Shown: positions 24,201 to 36,300 of the stretch, one piece after another
Numbering within the stretch: position 1 is the first letter of the stretch
Layout: each line of letters opens with the position of its first letter
Origin: Rhododendron vialii
Lineage: Eukaryota; Streptophyta; Magnoliopsida; Ericales; Ericaceae
Direction: 5' to 3'
DNA length: 64,000 nt
Assembly: GCF_030253575.1 (NCBI RefSeq)
Contig: NC_080560.1
Location: 43,870,001-43,934,000, forward strand
Program-made: the position numbers and the translations under genes
Notes under the pieces: model-generated
Databases searched by the model: none
What the model was told of the DNA's origin: nothing
The model's input: only the letters and a program-made list of their open reading frames with translations

Positions 24201-27200
24201 ACTTTGGAGCTAACAAGCTTTCTTATAGAGGGCTCTAAATCCCTCAAAGATGCCTCCGGCCAGATAGAAAGCATTGCTTGTTCATTTCCTCATGAAAATG
24301 TTTGTCTTGGTGAACAGGTTGAGAGGGCTGCTAAAGTTTGTGTTGAAAAAGAAGTAACAATTCTACTACTACATAAAAGCCTGGAGGATGCGCGAATGTT
24401 GGTATTGGAAATGGAGCAGAAGTTAAAGTCCCTTAAGGGAGCAACAGTGGCTTTAACTGAAGCTCAGCAGCATGATAATGATGCAAGCATCAAGGAGGCA
24501 ATTCAGTTGTCTATGCTGTTGAATTCTGATGTCAACATGATTGATATGTTAGAGAACAAACTAACATACAAGGAGGATCCTTGTACTGAAGCAGAAAACG
24601 ATGCTAATGGTGTATTCTCGGGGGAGAACAGGCTCTCTGATTGTGCAGAGGTTTTTCTCAGAAACAATTCTGAACAAGATATTTCCGTGTTAAAAACTGC
24701 TATTTCCTCTGGAGTAGGAAACCAACAAATTTGTGAGATGAAGGCTCATGAAAATGGTTTAGCCCTAGATGATATGAAAGGTCCACTTGAGCTGGCAAGG
24801 GTGGTACTGTTGGAAAGTACGGATGTTATTTACACATGTTGTGCTGACACTGAAATTTATTTATCAGCCCTCCAGAGTGACGTTCACGAGGCTTCTTCTC
24901 TTTATAGGGAGTTGGTTCAGGGCTTTGTGGAAAATATTCACGAGATGAGGAAGAACTTTGTGGAGTTAAAGGAAAATTGTAGAAATTGTAGATTGCAGAG
25001 GGTGGAAATTCCATCAAGTGAAGAAAAGATCCCAGAGCAGGAAAACCAGTATTTTCTGCTACAGAAAATAAGAGACGAACTCTCTGAAACAAATGACAGA
25101 CTGAATACAATAAGAGGTTGCATTTTCAAATTATGGACTACACATGATTCCTCAGTTAGAGCTGAAGATTTAGTAGAAGAATTAGATACATGGAGTGCTG
25201 TTTGTTCTACTTCAGGCTCTGATCCTTCAGCTGAATCTGTTGCTCCAGAAAAGAGTTTATATGGATCTTCATCTACTTGCTGCAATGTTTATCTTGGAGA
25301 AATAAGTGAACAAGAGCTAGACCTTGAAGGAAGCTCAACATCTTCCACTGATGTTAATGAATTACAGAAGTCCTCAGGGCTTATCAAGAGTTCGATTCAT
25401 GACAAATCAACAAAACTGCATTTGAAAGAAGAACTCAAGAAAGCCAACGATGCTTTCAATGACGTAAATGTTCAGTTTGCAGCACTTTTCCAGACGACAG
25501 AAATTGGAGATTGGTCTAACACAGGTGTATGTTTCCAGGAATCACCTGGTTTTGTGAATGGTAATAAGAAGCATATGGTTAGCAGAGGATTTAATCAGCA
25601 CAAAAAATTGGAGGTGAGTCCAGAGCTCCAAGCTTTTGAGTTGATAATGCGGGAAGCAGAAGCAGGCTATTACAATGTGAGAGAGGTAATAACTATATAT
25701 GACTTGCACATGCAAATCCTCTTCATAAATTACACATAAATTCATGGCGAACGCATAGTTCCATTTCTTTTCCATTTATATTTGTAATCAGCCTAATTAA
25801 TTTGAAGCTCCTGTAAACATCATTAGAGAGATCACAGATCTTTTCTTTTCTGTGTTTAAACATGCAGCTCATCAGTCATCAAAAAATAAGTCAGGCCAGT
25901 AGCTTCTTCACCAAATTTGAGGAAGCCCATGCAACTATGAAAGAAGCTGATGTCATGCTAAATGCTTTGCTGAAGGCAAATCAAAATGCAAAAGAATTGA
26001 CTGGTGTGTGGAAACAAGCAGGTGAAGAATTGATGGTGGAGAAAGAAGGCTTGATTAAAGAAATTGAACAACTAAAAGTGTTTATCTGTTTGAAAGATGG
26101 AGAGACTGAAATGCTGCAGGATCAGATTCATTACAATTTGCAAGAAGTAGAAAATTCAGTATCCCTACTTGAAGAGTCTTTTCTGCGCATGCAAAGAGAT
26201 GTGGAGGAAATGTTCAAGGTCATATATTCCGATTCATTAACAATGGCAAAGGACATACTACACTGCTTTTGCAACTCAAGATCATCCTTGGAAGACATTT
26301 GCTCTGAGACAATGGGGCAAGGATTCGCCCCACTGAGACTGCACCAGTACCATGTTGGAAAATCTCCCAATCTCAGTAGAGATCCTGGCTTCCATGAAGC
26401 CCGACTCCAAGAAAGATGTCTAGTAATGAATACATCGGTAAGTGAACCTACCACTGTCGTCAATGGTGTGAGATGCGTAGAGGAAGGAGATCAAAGTACA
26501 CTTTCCAAAAAGTTGGAAAGTAGAGAGTCATCTCCAGCTGATGATGATCTTATGGATGAAAATTTGTTCCTAAAGAAAGAGTTAGAGCGGAAAGAAGAAG
26601 TATTGAAGGGTTTGCTTTTTGATTTTAGCTTGTTGCAAGAATCAGCTTCCACCATAAAGGACATGAAAGATGAATCTGAAAAACTAATTGTTGTTTTAAG
26701 CCAAGTGCAGCAAGAGTTACAAATGAAAACAAATCAGCTCAATGACGTGCTGGTTCAGAACACAAAACTAGAAGATCGTTTGGTTGATACCGAAACTGCT
26801 CTATTTATCTCAGATTCTCATCTTGAGCAAGCTAAAGGAACAGTTGACATTTTATCAAACCAAATTGCTGAGTTGAGAATGCTCTTGGAGGATCTTTACC
26901 TCGGAAAATCAGAAGTTGAGGTCCAATTGGAAGAACAGAGGGAGGTTGTCAAAAGTTTAGAAGAAGAAATTCTCCGAATCAATTCTTCGTCGGAGACAAA
27001 ACTAGTTTCTTCAATTGAAGATATGGAAGATGATTTGAAGAGTGTCACCATTGAGAGAGACCATCTCCGAGAACAGGTTGGCTCCCTGCAAGATAGGCTT
27101 GAACTGGCTTATTCTTTAGTTGATGAAAATGAAGCTATAACTGTTGAAGCCCGACAGGTATGAACAATTGAAGAACTATGACAATTGTAGTTAAATTTAT

Positions 27201-30200
27201 TTTTTCCACTTCTCCTAAACTTGGAATGTTTCTTCCAGGAATCAGAAGCATGTAAAGTATATGCTGAGCAAAAGGAAGAGGAGGTTAAGATTTTAGAACG
27301 TTCTGTCCAGGAGCTTGAGTGTACCGTCAATGTTTTGGAGAAAAAGGTAGATTCTTTTCATAGATAAGATCTGAGGCTTGTAGATGAGTGATACACTGAC
27401 AAGTTTTCTGAAAACCTCTCTGTACAATCCTGGTTCTTGGATGCCTAGATTCAGTTGGCTTTCCATGAATTGTGTGCCCTGTGATGGAAAAGAGCTTTCT
27501 AATTTCCTTTTAGAGTTATTTGACACAGATTTCTATCCTTTGCTTGTTTGTTTCTCAGCCAACCAAATTATGTGATTGCTGTCTTAGGTGAATGAAATGG
27601 AAGAGGAAGTAGAAAAACACAAGCTAACAAGAGATTCTCTTGAGTTTGAACTCCAAGCGCTTAAAGAGAGAATGCTAACAGTAGAAAACTTCACAGAAGT
27701 TATGGGTTCTGATAACTCGGATGTCGAGCAACAACCTGAAGATCAACTTTCTAGGTCAGAACTGATGCTTGCTTTCTTGGTACAAATGTCTTAGTTCCCT
27801 TTCATATTAATATTGGCGTCAAAGAAATGAATTTGTTGCAGGCAACTGCATAATAAATCCGTGGAACTTCACGAGGCAGTCAAGCGGATAAGACTTCTTG
27901 AAGAAGAAAAAGCAGAACAGTCTAAAGAGGTGCGGCTGCTATTTTTATGGAGTTGAATCTCATTGAAAGTGAAATTCCTAGCTGTACTATTAGATGTTTA
28001 TTAACCTTATCTTGTGCTGTTCTCTCTCAGATGAAACAATGCAAAGAGTACATCTCTGAGCTAGTTTTGCATGCTGAAGCACAGGCATCACAGTATCAAC
28101 ACAAGGTAAAATGCCATATAGGAGACTCAGATTTCCCTCCCCCCACTTTTTCAGGCTCAGTTTACCTCTCACACTTGTCTATGTAACTCCGGGGATAGCT
28201 GGTCGATCATATGAATCTTGAATGAGTACAAAAATGACCCAACTCCTAATATTTGAGCTGCACTGATCAGTAATCATGGCATGATAACACTATTTTCTTC
28301 AAGAAAAAGCCACTCAAAGTGGACATAATGTCATTGATTGGTTGCTTAAGTCAGATAGGGGATATGCTGAGACTGGTCTGTTCACTTCAGGCAAAACATA
28401 CCTTGTATTTAAACTTGATATATCCTAGCTGACCCACATCTTTTGAACAGTACAAGACCTTGGAGGATATGGTTCGTGATGTGAAAAGCGATGAACCAAC
28501 TTTGACATCTGCAGCATTGTCATCAGAGAAAACAGAGAAAAGCTCAATGAGGCAAAGGGGTTCTAGCTCACCATTCAGATGCATTTCAAGTTTGGTTCAG
28601 CAGATGAACGTGGAGAAGGACCAGGAGTTGTCACAGGCCAGGTTTCGTATAGAAGAGCTAGAGGCATTGGCAGCTAGTAGGCAGAAAGAGGTAAAGTAGC
28701 TTCCGTCCATTATTTCCCCTCCCGAGAAGTCTTTTGCTTGCATTGCGATTGCCATATAATTTGTCCACAGTGTAGGTGATTAATTGTTCTTCTGAGTTTT
28801 GCCACCTTTTTATACCAAACCATCTAACAAGAATTTATTTCTTGTTTGATTTTGAAGTTTTCTAATGTTTTTCGATTAAAGAAAGTAACATATTTGAGGT
28901 TCCTTTGTAATTGAAAACTTGAAATTATTACTTCCTTATGGGATATAATTCAGATTTCTTGTTGAAATTGCTATAGTTTATTATTCTCCACAGTGAATGC
29001 CCTCTTGCAAATTTATTAAGTATTTTATTGCACAAATCCTATTACACTCTCTCTCTCTCTCTCCACTTAGACGATGTAAACACAATATTTCCCGGACAGC
29101 CGGGGATCTCTTGGTACATTGTATTAACTATATTGGTGTCGCCTCAGGTATGTATGCTGAATACCAGACTGGCTGCAGCAGAAAGCATGACACATGATGT
29201 TATTCGTGATTTACTTGGTGTTAAATTGGACATGACAAATTATGCAGTAAGTTTCAGGCTAGCATCTTAAAATTATTTTTTTTTGAAAGGGAAGCATCTT
29301 TAAATAGGATTGTTTGAAATTGCACTTCTCATTTGTCTGCATGATGCTTTCACTGAGTTGTAGAACTTGGTAGATCAATATCAGCTTCAAAAATTGATGG
29401 AAGACACACATCTACAAGCACAAGAGTCAATTGCAATGGTACGTTCACAAGCATTTGGAGTTCAATGTTTTATGGTTTAAATTTGGCTTACTTATTTAGT
29501 TTCTATTAGGAGCGAGAAATTCACGATCTTCGGAGGCAGATGAATGATTTAGTTGACGAAAGAGAGAGGTAAGTCAATCCCTACTACCTTGTCGCAGTGT
29601 ACTTTTCCTCTTTTTTCCCGTATGTTCTATTAACCAATAAACCGGATCCATAGGTGATAGTTGATACTAATAAAATCATTTTCTTATGATTTACCCAAGA
29701 TAGTTTACCCAAGATAGAAATCTGCATGTAGATGCAACGTTTACATGAGAAAATTGGATATTCCCTGTTCTGGCCAATAAGTACTTGGGCCAAAGTTTGA
29801 GCTAAAGAATTGAACTACAGATGGAATGACATTAAACAATTCTCCAGTCCACTCTCTAGTTAACGGGGCCACCATTACGGATTTGGGAAATGAGTGCTTC
29901 TATGTGTTTCTGTAGAGAGCATACTTGGCAATCGGTGCTGCAAAGGGAATGAAAATGAATGCAAAAGAGAATCAATTTCACATGGTCATTTTCTTGGTAG
30001 GTAAACGAGACAAAAACTGACGCCGAGTCGCCGACAGATGTCTATTTAGTTTGTTCTTTTTCTAACCCAACCAAAGAACATAAAGAATTTGGTTTCTTTC
30101 AGTTCCTTTCATTTTCCTCTTTCCCATTATTTTCTTATCCTTTCCGTTCAGTAATCAAAGACCCAGATATCACACTACTGTCTTGGTCTCTGGGGAGAAT

Positions 30201-31041
30201 TAGCGTACAGAATTCATTTCTGATTATAGACCTGGTCACCTGGGTGATTGGAACTATTTATGATGTCTTTAACAGTTAATGTAATAAGTGGGGCTCTTTA
30301 CTTATCTGGAAATAGTATAGTCATGAGGATAGACTGGAGTGCCTAGCTTTATGTCGGAACTACACTGACAATACAGTCATTCACATTCTAAATTTTAGGA
30401 TAATTAGTCTGTGGGTTCTATTTTTAGATGCATTTCGGAAGTATATAGAAGACAAAATGATGTACTTGCTGCCGAAATCACTGTTGAACAACTACAAGAA
30501 CGGGAGCAGTTGCTTGCCGCACAAAATGAAATGCTGAAGGTAATACTTCTGTGTAGACACTTCACTCCAACAACAGTAGCATCTTCATGTTTTGCTTTTT
30601 TGTAGCATCTTAATTTGAAATGCCAATAATTCAGCAAATCAAGACTTTCTTCAGCTTGCTGCTATTGCTATGTTTTCTTTAGGTGGACAATAGCAATTTG
30701 AAGAGGAGGATTGTGGAACTGGATGAGATGGTGAAGAAACTATTTGGAACGCAAAATGTACCTCTTCAAATTCAACAACAGAGGAAGAACAAGGCAGGAT
30801 TTTAAATACATGTCTTTTCTGCCTGTTTTCATGCAACCAATGGAAATCCCTCTTCCCACTTCTAATAATAGTGACCTGTTTCTCATGTGCCAAAATTTCC
30901 TTGGTCCAATAGGAGAACTTGTTGAAGCAGCAGGATAGCACTGATCTTACCAGGCAATTGGCTAAGTCAGAAAAAATTATTTCCAGAGTGAATGACGAAC
31001 TAGCTCAGTATCGTAGCTTTGAAAGGCAGAGACAGACTTGA
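18246..31041 (+). CDS. POK1: phragmoplast-orienting kinesin, KIN-12 family (POK1/KIN-12C-like)
   Basis: Plus-end kinesin of the KIN-12 family; POK proteins mark the cortical division zone and guide the phragmoplast (family knowledge). Thirty-three exons join in phase to 2358 aa: 18246-18743, 18837-18992, 19104-19187, 19270-19389, 19469-19582, 19671-19763, 19846-20006, 20149-20223, 20516-20603, 20712-20770, 20875-20938, 21029-21094, 21164-21310, 21392-21496, 21664-21899, 21991-22060, 22159-22218, 22304-22362, 22817-22865, 22962-23021, 23526-25685, 25868-27157, 27239-27346, 27588-27754, 27842-27929, 28031-28105, 28451-28690, 29148-29246, 29364-29438, 29510-29568, 30428-30539, 30683-30793, 30913-31041. 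An S/P-rich N-terminus of about 160 residues precedes the motor: P-loop GQTGSGKT (245-252), switch I NSESSRSH (368-375), switch [10 protein letters not shown] (401-408), ending near 504. The rest is coiled coil. The POK1 versus POK2 assignment rests on remembered synteny. The last intron appears to use a GC donor. Confidence 0.93.
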
Positions 31042-33319
31042 TGTATTGCATGTTATAGAAAGAAGAATGAGGCAAGTGACTTGTGTAATATGCTGGATGA
31101 ACTTTATGCAAAAATAAAAATTTGTTTGATCTGGTCCTTTTTATGGAACCTCAAACTATTAACAGGAAGCAGAAGGTGCCAGGCTCATTCTAGTTAAACT
31201 GTATAGTGGGTATGCAGTCCAGTATAACTTTACTACTGAAAGAGAGTCAAGGCTAGAGCTTGGGAATGTGGAAGAGGAGACTGTTCGGATTGTTCTTCCA
31301 GTGCTCTTCCAGACTAACAAGAGGTGATTATCACTTCCTCTATTTTCCTGCCATTTCATTTTCGTGGGGTTCAGAACATTAGTTCCTGACCCAACAGAGT
31401 CAATTTATCGGGTAATGTGGTTCTATGCCAACGGGATGTCCAATCATGTAAGTATTGCTGCAGTTCACTGTTTCGTCATTTGGTTGAGTCAACTTCCAAT
31501 TGCTTAGATGTGGATTATTACAATGGCCAATTATCAGCTTCTCAATGTCTGTTATTTCAAAGATTCCAGATATTACTGAGCAAACTGCTAGTAGCTAACT
31601 TTAATTCTTTGCTTGATGCAGATTGGACATTAATGTATTGTAAAGTGCATGCAAGTCACACGAATGCTCGGAGTTAATTTTCTTTTGCTGGCTCCGTGCA
31701 ATTTTTTTTTTTCTTCTGTTTTTGAGTGAGTGAGGGGATAGTCATTTGTAAGCTTTTTGTTTTTGTTTTTTTTTTGTGTGTAGCATGGAGACATTTGCTG
31801 TATATTTCGCTTTTTTCTCACCAAACCAGTGAAAACGTGTTAATTCTTGGTTTGTTTCATCCCATTGGAAAACCAATTCAGTGTTCAGTTTCCTTAATTT
31901 GCAAAGCATGAAAAAATGAGTCAAAAAGGGTCTTCAATCATCAAAATCAACAAGTGAACAGTCCAGCACAAAAAAATGGAGAGAGAGATCATCATCAATT
32001 TTGTGTGAGAGAGAGAGATCATCGTCAATTTTGTCCAAGTCGAGAGTATACAACGTACCAAAAAGTGAACAAAATCATAACTGGTCAAGGATCTATATAC
32101 AGGATTTATTGGAGCTATAGCTATAACTGTAGTGGCTTGTCCATTGAGGCTACTACACACGACCAGAAATTCTTCTTTGATCTAGGTATTATGATGCACT
32201 TGACTGATGATAATTTAATTTCTCAGTTCTCAATATGTTCTAGGATTTCCCAATCTTATGCCGTGCTTTAGCCATTGTTTGGTTTGAGGCAGTTAAAGAA
32301 TGTGTGCACTATAGAGAAATGAAATAGGTGATTCTCTACGAAAATTGTTACTAGGTTGCGGTCATTAGCATAATTTCTTTGAATGTGTGATGTTTGTGTT
32401 TAGTTCCTAGAAAATTTGTGGCTACTTTGTCTTCTGTCCAATATTTGTCCTATTAAGCCATTTGTACAAACCTTGATGCAGCCGATCCATTTGGTTCCAT
32501 TTGCCAAAAAGAAGAAACAGATACATTAAAAGATGTAAAGACAGATGCCTGTGGAGAAAGATGGTTCACTATATACTGCTGGATTTGGATAACTAGGTTT
32601 AGTATTCGACTTCTCTGTATGAGAATTTCGATTCTTGTTATATGAAATAAAGCTATAAGATGTAAAATACTATAGTTACATAGTAACATGTTCTGCAGTT
32701 AAATCTTTCTTTTCTTTTTTGAGACTATTTAATCTACAACTTTAAGTGCAGGCATATCGTCTTTCTTCACCTTCCCTTACTGTCAGCTTGCTATGATGCA
32801 CTTGTTTCTTCATCGCTAACTGTAATAGGATAAAAATAAAGTTAACCTGCAGTTGTAGTATAATTATAATCTAATCCATAGATCTGTCAGATGTCATAGA
32901 ATGAAAGAGTTATGTCACGCAGGCAGAAAACATAACCTATTTCTGATATTTCTTACCTGTAATTCTGTATCACCAGTAAAAAAGTGTAGATTTTTGGAAG
33001 TCAATTTGTCATTTTCTGTGTTAAAACCCTAAGCAGAGAGTACCTTCACATGATTTTGCCTACGGAAACTATTTCAATCCCACTGGTTTAGAGTGAAGAA
33101 AACCAAATGTAACCCCATGTAGCTTCTATTTCCTGAGGGCAGAGGCCCACAGTTCATGCTTCTTATTTAACCTAATTTTTCTTTGCAGAAAGAGAGAAAA
33201 TTTCAATGAAAAGTAAGGTCAATAGCCGGTAAAATACATAATTAGAAACTGAAAAGGAACTACAAACCATTTGTTGCACATGGTCAGTCAATTACCGACT
33301 ATGAAGCAAAGAATATGGT
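31042..33319. other. convergent intergenic region between POK and CAMTA
   Basis: Holds the POK 3' untranslated region, an unexplained 53-codon open frame (31166-31327, +), GA-rich minisatellite sequence (about 31978-32035), the inverted CAMTA pseudogene fragment (32188-32663) and the CAMTA 3' untranslated region. No complete gene was seen. Confidence 0.6.
32188..32663 (+). pseudogene. inverted partial copy of the CAMTA gene (exon 5 region with introns)
   Basis: On the plus strand this matches, with scattered differences, the reverse complement of about 38289-38788 in the CAMTA gene. It includes exon 5 and parts of the introns on both sides. Introns are kept, so it arose by DNA duplication rather than retroposition. 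The exon copy is broken: a deletion removes the bases for the IVLV part of the CG-1 end, and an in-frame TAG replaces the last glutamate codon. The orientation is opposite to the parent gene, about 6 kb away. Confidence 0.85.
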
Positions 33320-36300
33320 TCACCTTGAATCCTCAAACTTGGTAACCAGCCTCATGTACTGATCACGAGCCTCTGGGTGGCGAACCATGGACTGGACCCT
33401 TGCCAGAGCTTTCTCAACTCCTGCAAATTTTTGTTTCCGTCCAATTCGTAAAAAATCATATTCATCATTCTTCTCAGAGTCAGGACGTACGTTTCCAATT
33501 GTCTCTTGCATCCGAAATCCTCGCAAACCAGGCCCTTTTCGTCTCCAACGCAGTATTGCCTTTTCAACAATGCTAACAGACCAAACAACCTTCTTGTATT
33601 GCTTACGGACTTGATGTCCTCTCACATGAGCCTGAAGCCAATTGTGAAATAAACAAAAAAACCTCATCATATCTGAATCAATACGTAAAAGAAATCTAAT
33701 CCTTTAGGTTTTCATGAAGAGAGGTAGCCAACGAAACCTAGAGCTAGAAGTAAATATAGACGTGTCAAATAAAACCAGATAGCTATTAATCCCAAAACGC
33801 CGAGCTGTTGAAAATTGAAAAAAAGTTGGTGTTGGGGCTTGAAAATAACTTGATACAGAGTCCTATCATAAACACTTCATAATGGTAGGGACTAAATATC
33901 AAATCAAATGCAATATATGGGAATAAATGAAACATGGTACTTTTCTGACACAAGCAAGTTGTTGAATAGTGCAAGCTAAAGTAACACGTAACACGATGAA
34001 TCACAAAATGGAATAAACAAGTAATTTCAAAAACCTATAACAAAACACAGAAGCAAAGGCACACCAATGAGAGAAGCATACCTGAATTTTCACAACACGG
34101 TTCCTTATCTTCAGAAATTCTTTCCTGCCCTTCCAGCTACGGTACTTCTGCTGGATCTTTACAGCAGCAGAATGCAAATAATCCTCAAAATGACTAACCT
34201 TTCGGACCTTGTTCAATAATCCAAGGGAAACAAGGTCAACTGAAGATTCAGAAATGTTATTGTTACTCCTAGTAAGTTGTCTATGACGGAACGAACAAGC
34301 TCTAAAAGCAGTATGTATTAGGGCAGCTGCATGAGCAGATTTCCTAACAGCAGCAAGAGAACCTCTCAAGGAATGCTCCTCATCTGTTTGCTGAGGTGAT
34401 AAAATATTTTGTGCTGCAGTCTCCAAAGCCTTTTCTGCTGCAATACTAGCAGCAGCACTTTCCATAGAATTTTCATTGAGAGTCAAAGAAGAAAGATGAC
34501 TGGTTAGATCTGCTTCCGCCAAATATCCTGCGATCCCTTTGTGTCCTCTACTTGATGCTAAATCAGCAGCAGTTTGTCCTCCTGGAGATGCTGATGTTGG
34601 ATCATCAACAGCACCCGCAGATGCACCCAATCTAATGAGTGCAATCACTGCTTCCTCTCTGGTTTATAAATCCAAAAGAGTGTAATCAGAAATTTGATGT
34701 TAATAATACAATAACGAGGGTACATGATGTTGTAAACTAAATACACACCAATACAAGATACAAAGCTACAAGCTGTACACCAGGCTGATCCAATATGAAT
34801 TTGAAAAAGGTCTATCAATAGTATAAGGTGTTAATCGATGAATGAAAGGCAGACTTAAAATTATCAATTGCCATTCAAGATAATAACCTGACCTCCCATA
34901 GTATGCCGCCCAGTGAAGCGCTGTCTTTCCTCGTGTATCTCTGAAATTGGGACTGACACCGGCTGCTACTATGGGGTCCATGGCCCACGCAAAACCAAGA
35001 CCAGCTGCCAAGTGAATAAGCCCTTGGCCTTCATTGTCCAAAATATGGGGTCCTTTACCTCCTTCATGTACTTTGCAGATAAGCCATTCATAAAGTTTGC
35101 CCTTCACCAAGTACTCAATCAATGCATCTCCAGGGTTTACAACACTATATCCTTCATAAAACATGACGGCATTCTCAACTGTTTCTGAACTAATTTTGCT
35201 TTTAGTTTTCAGTGAAGTGATATTCTTCTTGAGCTCACATTTATCACATCCAAATACAGAGCAATTCAACCACTTTCTCTCAGAGCCAACATCTAGCATT
35301 TTGCCTAGTCGTACTTGAAACCGCACTTCATCTTCTGGTGAAGCTTTAACAGTTGCAGAAGATGAAGCTTCTGGTGGTTTTTCACAATATTCAAACTCAC
35401 GCACCTCACTACAGGCCAACCTATTACTGCATGTTATATATAGGGGAACTCGCCCAGGAGCATGAAAAGGAACTTGACAGCGAATAACATTGTCAGCCAA
35501 AACTTCAGCAGAGGCCTCAATTTCACCAAACATACAGCACCACTTCAAACTACCAGAATGTTTCTTTTCCCCCAGAAAAGTACCGGTGATTAAAACCTGT
35601 GGGAAAGCGTTCATTATGCACCAACATCAATAAGTAGCAGTATATCTAAAGCAACACAACTTGCTGCCATTTTTTATGAGGAAATAATGGAAAATCACGC
35701 ATTAACAAATGCATACTTTGGTTTCAATGCCAGAATAGGCCCAATCTGGTGCAAAATCAGAGATACTAAACAGCTGATCTCGAGAAAGAGAAGGGCCCAC
35801 TGAATCAATATTCAACTGCATATGATCCGAGGCGCTGGATACTTCCTTTTCATTTTCTGTATCAAACGTGTTCCAATAGTTGCCAGAGTTAGAGGCCATC
35901 AAAGAATCATCACAATCTCCACCAATTTCTTTATCCATCCATCTCCCAAAGCTGTCAAGTTTCTTAAGCTCTCCAGCTTCATCATTATTTGCTCTACCTA
36001 CCAGAGCATCACCTTTGGCCGTAGAAGGTAATTTTTCTGGGGAGCTAGAATTATCTTGAGAATGGGGCTCAAGTAAGAGACAATCTTGTTCCTGTGCTAA
36101 CAAAACATGGTGTTAATGTCACTTGTCCTTTCCTCTACATGATATAACCATAGATAACAATGCTATCCTGAAGTACAAACAGAAGAATAAAGAGTAATAA
36201 TTGCTAATAGTTTTAGATCAATCAGAATAGGAATTCAATACCTATACTAGCTCTAAAAATTTTGCAGACAAAGCATAGTAATGGCATAGTTTAAAAAACA

